Shown here: positions 1-7,660 of the stretch, piece by piece
Layout of the letters: every line of letters starts with the position of its first letter
How positions within the stretch are numbered: the stretch's first letter is position 1
NCBI GenBank assembly: GCA_024275795.1
Contig: JAJRYJ010000097.1
Location: 1-33,215 of the forward strand
Origin: Actinomycetes bacterium
Lineage (GTDB): Bacteria; Actinomycetota; Thermoleophilia; BMS3ABIN01
Length of the DNA: 33,215 bases
Reading direction: 5' to 3'
Translations under genes and position numbers: made by a program
The notes under the pieces: generated by a model
The model's input: the letters and a program-made list of their open reading frames with translations, nothing else
Told to the model about the DNA's origin: nothing
Databases searched by the model: none

Positions 1-173
1 GTCCTGTCGGGAAAACGCTGCTTCAACTGTCGTACCGAGTCCAGGCCCTCGCTTTTGATCAGCGGCGTCCCCGCCTCCAGCCATCCAGCGCCGCCACTGA
101 CAGCCTCAGCGGCCACAGCCAGGGCCCGGGGCAGGTCCAGGAAATCGAGCGCTATCTGAAGGACGGGATTCAT
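1..173 (-). CDS. Hexulose-6-phosphate synthase-like protein (3' end beyond window)
   Basis: Reading the reverse strand from the ATG at 173 gives a protein beginning MNPVLQIALDFLDLPRA, followed by WLEAGTPLIKSEGLDSVRQL. This matches the start of the orotidine-phosphate-decarboxylase superfamily branch that contains 3-hexulose-6-phosphate synthase, which condenses formaldehyde with ribulose 5-phosphate. The first strand (LQIALD) and the EAGTPLIKSEG segment are characteristic. Only about 57 residues are in the window, so the active-site DxK-type motif and any C-terminal fusion (some relatives carry a ribonuclease-regulator domain) cannot be seen. It is absent from the ORF track because it runs off the edge. 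It starts about 11 bases after the yjbQ stop and so is probably last or late in the panC-panD-yjbQ transcript. Confidence 0.72.
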   Translation of the reverse strand, partial: MNPVLQIALDFLDLPRALAVAAEAVSGGAGWLEAGTPLIKSEGLDSVRQLKQRFPDR

Positions 174-184
174 GGAAACGCTCT

Positions 185-622
185 TCAGGCGCCTGTGACC
201 TTGACGACAATACGGCGCGAACGGCTGCGGTTGTCGAAGTTGACAAGCACCACCTGCTGCCATACACCCAGGTTCAGCGTCCCATCGGCAAAGGGGATGA
301 CAAGCGATGGGCCCAGCAGTCCGGCGCGCACGTGGGCGTGGCCGTTGCCATCGGACTGGTAGACGTTGTGGTCGTAATGGAGGTCACGCGGCGCCAGCCG
401 CTCGATGGCCGCCTTGAAATCGGCGATCACGCCCGGCTCGTATTCCAGGCAGGTCACCGCGCCCGTGGCCCCGGGGACGAACACCGTGAGGATGCCGTCG
501 TTAAGCCCCGATTGCTCTAGCACCTCAGCCAGCTCTCCGGTGATGTCATTGATGTCGAGTTCGTCCTGTGGAGGCAATTCCAGTTCGCGGCTGAAGAGGC
601 TCAGCCCGCCATCGGCGTTCAT
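185..622 (-). CDS. yjbQ: YjbQ/UPF0047 family protein
   Basis: This 145-residue protein belongs to the YjbQ (UPF0047) family, whose members show weak thiamine-phosphate-synthase-like activity in vitro and whose physiological role is unclear. Family hallmarks are the C-terminal block with DGNGHAHVRAGLLGPS and LNLGVWQQVVLVNFDN and conserved histidines (HYDHN, HAH) that could bind a metal or substrate. The ORF track extends it to 778, but the start at 622 (MNADGG) fits the family length and its ATG overlaps the panD stop codon, a sign of translational coupling. It sits between panD and a hexulose-phosphate-synthase-like gene. Function is by family only. Confidence 0.85.
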   Translation of the reverse strand: MNADGGLSLFSRELELPPQDELDINDITGELAEVLEQSGLNDGILTVFVPGATGAVTCLEYEPGVIADFKAAIERLAPRDLHYDHNVYQSDGNGHAHVRAGLLGPSLVIPFADGTLNLGVWQQVVLVNFDNRSRSRRIVVKVTGA

Positions 623-1062
623 GCTCCATCTCCGTGTCCATGACCTGCTGCATGACCGGCCTGACGCGCGGCATCTGCTGAATCCTCCCCCTCGGGCGCC
701 TCGCGGCGCCTGCCCGTGACCGACGTGATGCGGTTGTCGCTGTCCACCTTGACGATGCGCGGCTCGTGACCGCTCCACTCACGCGGCACAAAACCGCCGT
801 AGGAGAGGATGATAACCAGGTCATCCACGTCGACCCTGCGCGCGGCGGCGCCGTTGATGCAGATCTCGCCCTCTTCGCCGGGTATGGCATAGGTGATGAG
901 CCGGACACCGTTGGTGATGTCGTAGATATGCACCTGCTCGTAAGGCAGGATATCGGCTTCCTCAAGCAGCCGTCTGTCAATGGTGACGCTGCCCTCGTAA
1001 TCGACGCTCGCTGCGGTAACGCGGGCCCGGTGTATCTTGCTCTTCATCATTATCCTTCTCAT
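619..1062 (-). CDS. panD: Aspartate 1-decarboxylase
   Basis: PanD makes beta-alanine from aspartate for pantothenate and coenzyme A. It is made as a proenzyme that self-cleaves between Gly and Ser to create a pyruvoyl cofactor. The cleavage site is visible as YEGSVTID, and the INGAAARRVDVDDLVIIL block is also conserved. The start MRRIMMKSKIHRARVT aligns end to end with the usual N-terminus, and its ATG shares one base with the panC stop (TGATG). The protein is 147 residues, longer than typical by a charged His/Gly-rich tail (AAGHGHGDGA) that may be a dispensable extension. Tail aside, the identification is firm. Confidence 0.95.
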   Translation of the reverse strand: MRRIMMKSKIHRARVTAASVDYEGSVTIDRRLLEEADILPYEQVHIYDITNGVRLITYAIPGEEGEICINGAAARRVDVDDLVIILSYGGFVPREWSGHEPRIVKVDSDNRITSVTGRRREAPEGEDSADAARQAGHAAGHGHGDGA

Positions 1063-1991
1063 CAGTCCTTACCTCCAAGCAGGAACATGTTATCTATCAA
1101 CCTTGCGCCACCGACTGTCACCGCGACCATGGCGAGTGAATCGCCGTCGATCTCCTCAACAGGCCTCATGCTGTCCGCATCCACGATCTCGGCATATTCA
1201 AACTCAACGCCCGGTTCAGCATTAATGCTTTTCTCAAGCAGCAGGCGCAGAGCCGCCGCCCCGGTCTCGCCTTCTGCGGCAGCGGCCCGAGCCGCTGACA
1301 ACGCCCTGTACAGCACCTGGGCGTGCTTACGCTCGTCAGCGGTCAGGTAGACGTTGCGCGAGCTCATGGCCAGCCCGTCCGGCTCCCTCACGGTCGGCAA
1401 TACCCTGATATCGATGCCGAAATCCAGATCACGCACCATCTGGCGGATAACAGCAGCCTGCTGAGCGTCTTTTCCGCCGAAATAGGCCCGTTCCGGCCGC
1501 ACTATATTGAATAGTTTAGCGACTATGGTCGTCACACCACGGAAATGACCGGGGCGTGCGGCGCCACATAGGCCCGCCGCCGCCGGACCCGGTTCGATAT
1601 AAGTCCTCGAGCCGGTATCAGCAAAGCCGCCGGCACGGGAGCCGGCTGCCGTGCCGGAAAACATCTCTCCGGTCTCGGGCGAGAATATCATGTCCACGGA
1701 TTCGCAGGCCGCCAACTCCAGGTCCCTCTCCGCGTCCCGCGGGTATTCATCAAGATCTTCCTGCGGGCCGAACTGCAGGGGGTTCACGAAGATGCTCACG
1801 ACCACGTAGTCGCATTCCTCCCGGGCCGCCCGCATCAGGCTCGAATGGCCCTCGTGGAAATACCCCATGGTGGGCACGAGGCCGATCGTCTGTTCCCGGG
1901 CGCGCAGAATCCGGACTTTTCGGCGGACCGTGGTAATGGTGGTAGCCACCAGAGGCTGTCTTCGGGTGACCGCGATTGATCGATGAGGCAT
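1062..1991 (-). CDS. panC: Pantothenate synthetase
   Basis: PanC joins pantoate and beta-alanine using ATP, making pantothenate in the cytoplasm. The ATP-binding HIGH-type motif lies at residues 40-49 (PTMGYFHEGH), followed by FVNPLQFGP, RPGHFRGVTT and the KMSKS-equivalent MSSRNVYL. At 309 residues it is somewhat longer than usual, partly because of a Gly/Ala-rich insertion (after GEMFSGTAAGSRAGG) just before the RPGHFRG block. The ATG at 1991 is used here, but a GTG at 1949 (MATTITTV) would give a more standard N-terminus. It heads the panC-panD-yjbQ cluster, so the two enzymes of the beta-alanine branch are made together. panB is not in the window. Confidence 0.95.
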   Translation of the reverse strand: MPHRSIAVTRRQPLVATTITTVRRKVRILRAREQTIGLVPTMGYFHEGHSSLMRAAREECDYVVVSIFVNPLQFGPQEDLDEYPRDAERDLELAACESVDMIFSPETGEMFSGTAAGSRAGGFADTGSRTYIEPGPAAAGLCGAARPGHFRGVTTIVAKLFNIVRPERAYFGGKDAQQAAVIRQMVRDLDFGIDIRVLPTVREPDGLAMSSRNVYLTADERKHAQVLYRALSAARAAAAEGETGAAALRLLLEKSINAEPGVEFEYAEIVDADSMRPVEEIDGDSLAMVAVTVGGARLIDNMFLLGGKD

Positions 1992-2114
1992 CTTGCATCA
2001 GCTCCGTTCCAGTTCCCTTACGGGATACCAGACATCTGCCTTTTCACTCGCCATGGTGAATGATACGTACCAGTGAGCGTTACGTCTATTGATGATAACA
2101 ACGGCTCGACGCTC

Positions 2115-2143
2115 TTGCAAAGGTCCCGCCCGCAAGCTAGAGT
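2115..2143 (+). promoter_or_regulatory. Sigma-70-type promoter giving a leaderless fmdB-like mRNA
   Basis: TTGCAA at 2115-2120 and TAGAGT at 2138-2143 are separated by exactly 17 bases. A start point 7 bases past the -10 box falls on base 2150, the A of the fmdB-like ATG. No Shine-Dalgarno sequence precedes that ATG (the bases are GTTTTTTT). Leaderless mRNAs are known to be common in actinobacteria. This would drive the whole fmdB-udg-tsaE-tsaB-rimI-tsaD cluster. Confidence 0.6.
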
Positions 2144-2149
2144 TTTTTT

Positions 2150-2374
2150 ATGCCTATCTACGAATTCAGATGCAGCAAGTGCGGCGAGATGTTCGAAGAG
2201 CTCGTACGCGCCAGCGACAAGGGAGGCGTCGAGTGCCCGGAGTGCGGCTCCGGCCACAGCGAGCGCGTTATCTCCAGCTTTTCCTTCAAATCGGACTCGG
2301 GCGTCGGCACGGCGGCCGGAAGCTCATCGGCCTGCGGCGCCTGTTCGAAGTCATCCTGCTCTTCCTGTGGATAG
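2150..2374 (+). CDS. FmdB-family zinc ribbon protein
   Basis: This 74-residue protein starts [17 protein letters not shown] and carries two CxxC pairs (CSKC and CPEC) typical of the FmdB/CxxC_CXXC_SSSS regulatory zinc ribbon family. The C-terminus is Ser/Cys rich ([14 protein letters not shown]) and could be disordered or bind additional metal. The family was named for a putative regulator of a formamidase operon, but its molecular role is unsettled. It is the first gene of a DNA repair and t6A cluster and appears to be translated without a 5' leader. The stop is 7 bases before the uracil-DNA glycosylase start. Confidence 0.88.
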   Translation: MPIYEFRCSKCGEMFEELVRASDKGGVECPECGSGHSERVISSFSFKSDSGVGTAAGSSSACGACSKSSCSSCG

Positions 2375-2381
2375 CACCGCG

Positions 2382-3020
2382 ATGAAAAACCCCACACTGA
2401 GCGAACTGCTGGCCCAGGTCGAAGCCTGCCGCCTCTGCCCCCTGGGGGAGACCCGCACGAACGCGGTCTTCGGCGGCGGCAACCCCGATGCAGACTTGAT
2501 GTTCGTCGGTGAAGCGCCCGGCTACCACGAGGACAGGCAGGGGGAACCCTTTGTCGGCCGCGCGGGCAGACTCCTCGACGAACTGCTGGAGCGCATGGGT
2601 CTGAGAAGGAACGATGTTTATATTGCTAACGTGCTCAAGTGCCGTCCTCCCGGGAACCGCGACCCCCAGGCGGACGAGATCGAGCGCTGCCGCGGCTACC
2701 TTGAAGGCCAGATAGCCGCCATCCAGCCTCAATTCATCTGCACGCTGGGAAACTTCTCAACCAAACTGCTCTCGGGCAAACCCGACGGCATCTCACGCGT
2801 CCACGGCGCTGCCCAGCCATTGCCCGGCTCCGATAACATCCACCTGTACCCCGTATTCCATCCCGCCGCCGCTCTGTATACGCCGGCGAATCTCGCTGCG
2901 CTCAAGGATGATTTCGACCGGCTGGCGCAGATGCTGACAGGCGCCTCCGCCGCCCCGTCTGCGGATACGCCCGGAGTGGCGCCGGATACGGATCCATCAG
3001 AACAGCTTGGGCTCTTCTGA
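2382..3020 (+). CDS. Family 4 (Fe-S) uracil-DNA glycosylase
   Basis: This 212-residue enzyme removes uracil from DNA. Four cysteines at residues 16, 19, 87 and 103 (CRLC, KCRPPGNRDP, ERC) match the spacing of the 4Fe-4S cluster of thermophile-type family 4 enzymes. The active-site motif GEAPG is at 43-47, followed by QGEPFVGRAG, and the second motif HPAAALY is at 160-166. The ORF track starts at 2073, but the ATG at 2382 begins right at the family N-terminus. The last five residues are QLGLF, preceded by a linker rich in Ala, Pro and Asp. This resembles a beta sliding-clamp-binding peptide. It is followed by tsaE after 5 bases. Confidence 0.93.
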   Translation: MKNPTLSELLAQVEACRLCPLGETRTNAVFGGGNPDADLMFVGEAPGYHEDRQGEPFVGRAGRLLDELLERMGLRRNDVYIANVLKCRPPGNRDPQADEIERCRGYLEGQIAAIQPQFICTLGNFSTKLLSGKPDGISRVHGAAQPLPGSDNIHLYPVFHPAAALYTPANLAALKDDFDRLAQMLTGASAAPSADTPGVAPDTDPSEQLGLF

Positions 3021-3025
3021 CTGTC

Positions 3026-3490
3026 ATGCGGAAGGAGTTCATCTCCCGTTCCGAAAACGATACCGTCCGCATAGCGGCAAAGCTCGCAGACACACTGCAT
3101 GCGGGCGATGTGGTCTTCCTCAAAGGCCCCCTGGGAGCGGGCAAGACCTGTTTCATCCGTGCCGCCGCCGCCGGCCTCGGTGTAACCGGTCCGGTGACGA
3201 GCCCCAGTTTCACGCTCGCCCGCACCTATCAGGGCAGGCTGGCCGTGCATCACCTTGACCTGTACCGGCTCGATGGTTTCGACAGCCATGACGACGCCGA
3301 ACTGGAGCCTTACTTCAGGGACGACAGCGTCACATTCATCGAATGGCCGGAGCCGGTCGAAGACTTTATCGCAGCGGATGTGACGGTTATCATTGAGCAT
3401 CTGGACCTGGACAGCCGGCGCCTGACCATCATCGGCAGTCCCGGCAACCTGTCCAGCCTGGAGGATGATAATGCTGACACTGGCCCTTGA
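3026..3490 (+). CDS. tsaE: tRNA t6A biosynthesis ATPase TsaE
   Basis: TsaE is the ATPase partner of the TsaB-TsaD complex that installs threonylcarbamoyl on A37 of ANN-decoding tRNAs. The Walker A motif GPLGAGKT is at residues 34-41, followed by the family blocks VTSPSFTLARTY, HHLDLYRLD and FIEWPE. The length of 154 residues is normal. The start lies 5 bases after the glycosylase stop, and the 3' end overlaps tsaB by 20 bases, so the genes are likely co-translated. tsaC (the threonylcarbamoyl-AMP synthase) is not in the window. Confidence 0.95.
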   Translation: MRKEFISRSENDTVRIAAKLADTLHAGDVVFLKGPLGAGKTCFIRAAAAGLGVTGPVTSPSFTLARTYQGRLAVHHLDLYRLDGFDSHDDAELEPYFRDDSVTFIEWPEPVEDFIAADVTVIIEHLDLDSRRLTIIGSPGNLSSLEDDNADTGP

Positions 3491-4232
3491 TACCGCCACT
3501 GAGACTCTCAGCCTCGCTCTGTCTGCGAGCGGCGTCATTCTGTGCGAGCGCCATGTCGATGCCGGCAGGGAACACCTGGAGCTCCTGTTGCCCAATATCC
3601 ACGTGATGCTCCGGGAGCAGGGAGCGGGCATCGCCGATCTTGAAGCCCTGGTGGTCGGTATCGGCCCGGGTACCTTCAGCGGCCTGCGTGTCGGCATCGT
3701 TACGGCAAGAGGGCTTGCCCAGGCTCTGGAGATACCCATCGTCGGCGTCAGTACGCTCGATGCCCTGGCCCGCGGCCTTGCTGCTGGAGCCGGCCCACGT
3801 TTCATCCTTCCGGTTGTAGACGCCAGGCGCGGCCAGGTATTCACCCGCATGTTCGAGTCGGACGGCCACGGTAGTCTGCGCAGCCTTTCAGGTATAGAAT
3901 GCCTTGACCCGGAGACGCTGGCCGAATTTGCGTCGCACCATGCGGATGGCCCGGCCGTCGCAGGGGGTAACGGAGTCCAGGCCTACTACGATGCCCTGAC
4001 CGGTTTCAACGAGCTACAATTGACCGATGACGACGCCCTTAACTGCGTCAGCGCCGCCCGCCTGCTTGAGCAGGCCTCCCTCCATGGCGAAACAAAAGCA
4101 GGAGTGTCCGGCAGCCATGGCGGGAACGTCTTCGAAGGGGGAGATTTGGCCGCGTTAGTGCCGATATATGTGCGCGAGCCTGACGCCGACAAGACCGCAT
4201 TACTGCGCAAGAGGGAGCCATGGCAGACATGA
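3471..4232 (+). CDS. tsaB: tRNA t6A biosynthesis protein TsaB
   Basis: TsaB is the inactive-paralogue scaffold that dimerises with TsaD. The ASKHA-fold start LTLALDTATETLSLAL and the signature GIGPGTFSGLRVG are clear. The ORF track begins at the ATG at 3465, but the GGAGG at 3460-3464 is 6 bases upstream of the second ATG at 3471, which is therefore preferred (253 residues). The C-terminal half is variable, as usual, and includes a Gly-rich stretch (GVSGSHGGNVFEGGD). It ends 13 bases inside rimI. Confidence 0.94.
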   Translation: MLTLALDTATETLSLALSASGVILCERHVDAGREHLELLLPNIHVMLREQGAGIADLEALVVGIGPGTFSGLRVGIVTARGLAQALEIPIVGVSTLDALARGLAAGAGPRFILPVVDARRGQVFTRMFESDGHGSLRSLSGIECLDPETLAEFASHHADGPAVAGGNGVQAYYDALTGFNELQLTDDDALNCVSAARLLEQASLHGETKAGVSGSHGGNVFEGGDLAALVPIYVREPDADKTALLRKREPWQT

Positions 4233-4678
4233 GAATAAGGCGCATGCGCCTCTCCGACCTCAAGGATGTAACCAGGATAGAGGACATGTCGTTCCCCAAG
4301 CCCTGGTCCCTGAATGCTTTCATATCACAGCTTTCCAGTGAATCAAGTGTCTGCCTGGTGGTTGAAGACGATGACCGGCTCATCGGCTACCTGGTAGCAA
4401 CGCAGTACGTCGGTGTTTGGCACCTGCTCGACCTTGCCATCCATGAGAGCTACCGGCGCCGCTCCGTCGCCTCAAGGCTGCTGGATCACTTCTTCGAGAT
4501 GACGGGAAGACAGCAACACCGAGGCTACACGCTGGAGGTCAGGAAGTCCAACCGTGGCGCCATCAAGATGTACGAGAGTTTCGGCTTCATCTGCTCCGGG
4601 ATACGCAAGGGTTATTACGGCGATAACGGCGAGGACGCGCTGATAATGTGGCGCGACTCCGAGGACATGCTGGCGTGA
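4220..4678 (+). CDS. rimI: Ribosomal-protein-alanine N-acetyltransferase RimI-like
   Basis: This is a 152-residue GNAT acetyltransferase of the RimI family, known for acetylating the N-terminus of ribosomal protein S18 and related substrates. The family blocks are SFPKPWS near the start, LLDLAIHESYRRRSVASRLL around the acetyl-CoA loop, and LEVRKSNRGAIKMYESFGF. The acetyl-CoA loop normally reads R/QxxGxG/A. Here the glycine is a serine (RRRSVA), a mild deviation. It lies inside the tsaB-rimI-tsaD arrangement that is widespread in bacteria. GAGGGAG precedes the ATG. Confidence 0.92.
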   Translation: MADMRIRRMRLSDLKDVTRIEDMSFPKPWSLNAFISQLSSESSVCLVVEDDDRLIGYLVATQYVGVWHLLDLAIHESYRRRSVASRLLDHFFEMTGRQQHRGYTLEVRKSNRGAIKMYESFGFICSGIRKGYYGDNGEDALIMWRDSEDMLA

Positions 4679-5676
4679 TCCTCGCCATCGAGACCTCCTG
4701 CGACGATACCTGTGCCGCCGTTCTCGATGGAGACGAGCTGCTGGCCAGCGTTGTCTCTTCCCAGGACAGCTTCCATGCCCGATACGGAGGCGTTGTCCCC
4801 GAGGTGGCCTCCCGCCATCACCTGGAGCTGATCAACCCGGTGATCGGCGAGGCGGTCTCGCGCTCAGGAACGCGGCTCGAGCGCATGGAAAGTATCGCCG
4901 TGACCACCAGCCCGGGCCTGATCGGGGCCCTGCTGGTCGGGGTCGCCACGGCCAAGTCGATCGCCGCCGCTCTGGAGTGCATGCTGATTCCCGTGAACCA
5001 CCTGGAAGGGCACATCGCGGCGAACTACCTCGGGCCGGAGCCTCTCGAACCCCCATTCATCTGCCTGATCGCGTCCGGCGGGCATACTTCACTGGTGCAT
5101 GTACTGAGCTACGATGAATACCGGGTGCTGGGAAGCACTCTCGACGATGCCGCTGGCGAGGCCCTTGACAAGGGCGCCCGCCTGCTTGGGCTGGGCTATC
5201 CCGGCGGCGCCGAACTGGACCGCCTCGCAGCGGAGGGAGACCGGGGGTTCACCAGGTTCCCGGTGGGTCTGGACAAGCCCGGGAACCTGGATTTCAGCTT
5301 CAGCGGCGTCAAGACCGCCCTCTACTATTACCTTAGGGATGCGGGGAAGAGAAACATCGAACTTCACAGGGCGGATATCGCCGCCAGCTACCAGTCCGCC
5401 GTCGTCGATGCCCTAGTGAGCAAGTTAATGGCCGCTGCGGCACAAAGCGGTTGCGGCATCGTGTGCCTGTCAGGCGGCGTCAGCGCCAACTCGGAACTCA
5501 GGCGCCGGCTCCGGTCAGCTTGTGAGGAACGGGGCTACCGCTCCAGGGTGCCGTCTCCAGAGCTCTGCACCGATAATGCCGCCATGATCGCAAGCGCGGC
5601 GCGCTACAAGACGGCGCTGGAGTTTCCCGACTATCTGAACCTGGGGGCTGTCGCCGCTTCCGGGTTTGCCGCCTGA
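4675..5676 (+). CDS. tsaD: tRNA t6A threonylcarbamoyltransferase TsaD
   Basis: TsaD transfers the threonylcarbamoyl group to tRNA A37. It starts at the GTG at 4675, which overlaps the rimI stop (GTGA), giving the standard N-terminus ILAIETSCDDT. The ORF track start at 4648 is too long. Metal-binding histidines are at residues 109 and 113 (NHLEGH). Other hallmarks are TTSPGLIGALLVG, LIASGGHTSLV, DDAAGEALDKGARLLGLGYPGG, FSFSGVKTA and LSGGVSANSELR. The length of 333 residues is normal. It is the last gene of the t6A block. Confidence 0.96.
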   Translation: MILAIETSCDDTCAAVLDGDELLASVVSSQDSFHARYGGVVPEVASRHHLELINPVIGEAVSRSGTRLERMESIAVTTSPGLIGALLVGVATAKSIAAALECMLIPVNHLEGHIAANYLGPEPLEPPFICLIASGGHTSLVHVLSYDEYRVLGSTLDDAAGEALDKGARLLGLGYPGGAELDRLAAEGDRGFTRFPVGLDKPGNLDFSFSGVKTALYYYLRDAGKRNIELHRADIAASYQSAVVDALVSKLMAAAAQSGCGIVCLSGGVSANSELRRRLRSACEERGYRSRVPSPELCTDNAAMIASAARYKTALEFPDYLNLGAVAASGFAA

Positions 5677-5759
5677 CCCCTGGTGGTAGAATCTGATGTG
5701 GCCAGGCCGTCATGAAGGGTATGTACGACCGGTGGCGTATCAATAGGGGCTGACCAACT

Positions 5760-6404
5760 ATGTTCTTCAAAGACAGAAATGACGCCGGTAAACGCCTTGT
5801 AGACCTGCTCAGTGGCTACGAGGGGGCAGAGGATACCCTGGTGGTGGGACTGCCCCGCGGCGGAGTCGTCGTCGGCATGGAGGTCGCACTCGCCCTGAAG
5901 ATTCCCCTCGATGTCTGGGTAACCCGCAAGATAGGCGCTCCCTTCAACCCGGAGCTCGCCATCGGTTCAGTGGACTCGGATGGCGAACTGCTGCTTGACG
6001 ACAACTCCGCCAAGCTCTACGAGATCAGCGACCGCTATATACGTGAGGAAGTTGTCAACCAGGCGAAGGAGATCAGGCGCCGTTACCAGGTCTACCGCGG
6101 CTCCGAAGAGGCTCCTGATGTCAGCGGCAAAACCGTTCTGGTCGTCGACGACGGGGTTGCTACCGGCTATACGATGATGGCCGCGCTGCAGTCGATCCGC
6201 AGGAACGGCGCCGATAAACTGGTATGCGCCGTGCCTGTTGCGTCTCCCAGGGTGATCAGCAAGCTGGGGCAGCTTTCCGATGAGGTCGCCTGTATCTCCA
6301 GCCCCTCCTATTTCGGCGCCGTAGGCGAGTTCTATCGTGATTTCGGGCAGGTCAGCGATGATGAGGTCATCGAATGTCTCGAGCGAGCCGGTCTTTCCCG
6401 TTAG
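5760..6404 (+). CDS. Predicted phosphoribosyltransferase
   Basis: This 214-residue protein has the type I phosphoribosyltransferase fold. The PRPP-binding loop is VLVVDDGVATGYTM, and the N-terminal block VVGLPRGGVVVGMEVALAL with the following DVWVTRKIGAPFNPELAIG is typical of the uncharacterised stand-alone family often annotated as predicted phosphoribosyltransferase. The substrate base is unknown. A TAGAAT at 5687-5692 about 70 bases upstream could be a -10 box, but the -35 region is poor. AGGGG lies a little far upstream of the ATG. It stands alone on the plus strand after the t6A cluster. Confidence 0.85.
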   Translation: MFFKDRNDAGKRLVDLLSGYEGAEDTLVVGLPRGGVVVGMEVALALKIPLDVWVTRKIGAPFNPELAIGSVDSDGELLLDDNSAKLYEISDRYIREEVVNQAKEIRRRYQVYRGSEEAPDVSGKTVLVVDDGVATGYTMMAALQSIRRNGADKLVCAVPVASPRVISKLGQLSDEVACISSPSYFGAVGEFYRDFGQVSDDEVIECLERAGLSR

Positions 6405-6565
6405 ATGATTCCTGCTTAATAAAAGTTAAGAATCCCCGCTCAGGTTTTACCGTCTAAATCCCGAAGTGATAGTAGAGGTACGGCGCGTTTCAAGGGCCGT
6501 TTTCTTATGGGTGGATAAAGGCGAATGCGCCAAGGACGAAAAGGCGCAAGGGAGGGAGGGACATC
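6405..6565 (+). other. Intergenic region upstream of unknown gene
   Basis: This 161-base gap holds a locally AT-rich start (CTTAATAAAAGTTAAG, a weak 5-bp inverted repeat), no convincing promoter boxes, a small GGCGAATGCGCC hairpin, and a purine-rich GGGAGGGAGGG ribosome-binding site just before the TTG at 6566. I could not match it to a known riboswitch class. Confidence 0.4.
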
Positions 6566-6979
6566 TTGACTGCTTACAAGGTTACCTGTGCAGTGATCCC
6601 CGAGAGAGAAGACGACGCTGTTTCGTCGAAGTTCCTGGTCGTCGCCCCCGAGGACAGGATAGTCTGGGTCGCCATCACCAAGCCGGGAAGCAGGCCGGAC
6701 CTCAGCCCCGAAGAGCGAAAAAAAGCCGTAACACAGGCCGGCATCCAGAGCCTGTCCAGAAAGATGAAGCAGGAGGAGCAGGCAGAGTACGAAGCGGATA
6801 TCCTTGAGCTCACCGACAAGCAGATCGACTGTCGCGAGCGCAACAACGGCCGCTGCGAGCGCTATCCGAAATCAGCCAGCGGCGAGGACGGAGATGCCGG
6901 TGCTGCAGCGGAGGATGACCGCGAAGAATGCTTCCCCGGAGTCCTGGAGTGCTGGATGCTCGAGGATGAGGTCGACTGA
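6566..6979 (+). CDS. Hypothetical protein, acidic with four late cysteines
   Basis: I do not recognise this 137-residue protein. It uses a TTG start preceded by GGGAGGGAGGG. The first 40 residues look like a beta-rich fold (YKVTCAVIPE, SKFLVVAPEDRIVWVAITKPG), the middle is a charged helix (SPEERKKAV to KQEEQAEYEADIL), and the C-terminal part is acidic with cysteines at residues 89, 97, 122 and 129. The pairs C-x7-C and C-x6-C could bind a metal, but this is only a guess. It ends 15 bases from the 3' end of the opposing membrane-protein gene with no obvious terminator between them. Coding potential is supported by length, RBS and normal codon use. Confidence 0.62.
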   Translation: MTAYKVTCAVIPEREDDAVSSKFLVVAPEDRIVWVAITKPGSRPDLSPEERKKAVTQAGIQSLSRKMKQEEQAEYEADILELTDKQIDCRERNNGRCERYPKSASGEDGDAGAAAEDDREECFPGVLECWMLEDEVD

Positions 6980-6994
6980 ACGGGAATATGGTTG

Positions 6995-7657
6995 TCAGTC
7001 ATCCCATGACAGGGGCGCGTTACGGCTGAGGACGACACCGGCGGTCACGAGCAAGGCGCCTGCGGACTGGGCGATTGCAGCCAGTTCGTAGCTGGATGAA
7101 GTCCCGAGGATATTGCCACCGTAATATAGCACCAACGCGCCCAGGGCTGCCAGCGAGCAGGCCAGGGCGTAACGCTTGTAGATGAATCCGAAAACGGCAC
7201 CGGTCAGCAGCACCAGGGTGCCGATGCTGTTGATGGCGGCGGCGATCCCTGGCAGGGCGCCGCTGGAATCGATGGCCCGCCAGCCGGCGATGTCGCCCGC
7301 CGCAAGCTCAGCCATGTCTACCGCGGTACCCCTTAGCAGGACCGCTATCACAAGCGCTGCGATCGCAACGGTCGCCAGCCAGATATGAGCAATGGCTCGT
7401 GGCGCCAGCAGGTAGGCGGTACCGATACTGACACCTCCCGTAAAAGCCACAGCAGCCATCAGGAAGTACAGTCTGGCCAGCAGGGGCGTCCACCCGGAAT
7501 AGCTTCCCAGGAACATGCAGGCGGCGGCTGTGGAGATTCCCAGCAGCGCCATGAACCACACCAGCTGAGCCGGGTGCCTCCGGCACAGCCAGTAACGCAG
7601 TGATACGCCGGCGCAGAAGCCGCCGGCAAGCATGGCCGTCAGGGGAAGCAGCCACAT
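6995..7657 (-). CDS. Uncharacterised multi-pass membrane protein
   Basis: This 220-residue protein has about six or seven hydrophobic segments and no soluble domain of note. The segment ARLYFLMAAVAFTGGVSIGTAYLLAPRAIAHIWL resembles a membrane family I recall from actinobacterial genomes with no assigned function, and an exact family name cannot be given. There are no obvious catalytic residues, and the charged loop near residues 115-130 is the longest soluble stretch. It follows the CoA-binding gene by 3 bases on the same strand, so the two probably share a transcript. Confidence 0.75.
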   Translation of the reverse strand: MWLLPLTAMLAGGFCAGVSLRYWLCRRHPAQLVWFMALLGISTAAACMFLGSYSGWTPLLARLYFLMAAVAFTGGVSIGTAYLLAPRAIAHIWLATVAIAALVIAVLLRGTAVDMAELAAGDIAGWRAIDSSGALPGIAAAINSIGTLVLLTGAVFGFIYKRYALACSLAALGALVLYYGGNILGTSSSYELAAIAQSAGALLVTAGVVLSRNAPLSWDD

Positions 7658-7660
7658 CGC

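Noticed and set aside
2729-3850. 373-residue minus-strand ORF
   Set aside because: Antisense to udg, tsaE and tsaB; Arg/Ser-rich low-complexity composition and no domain.
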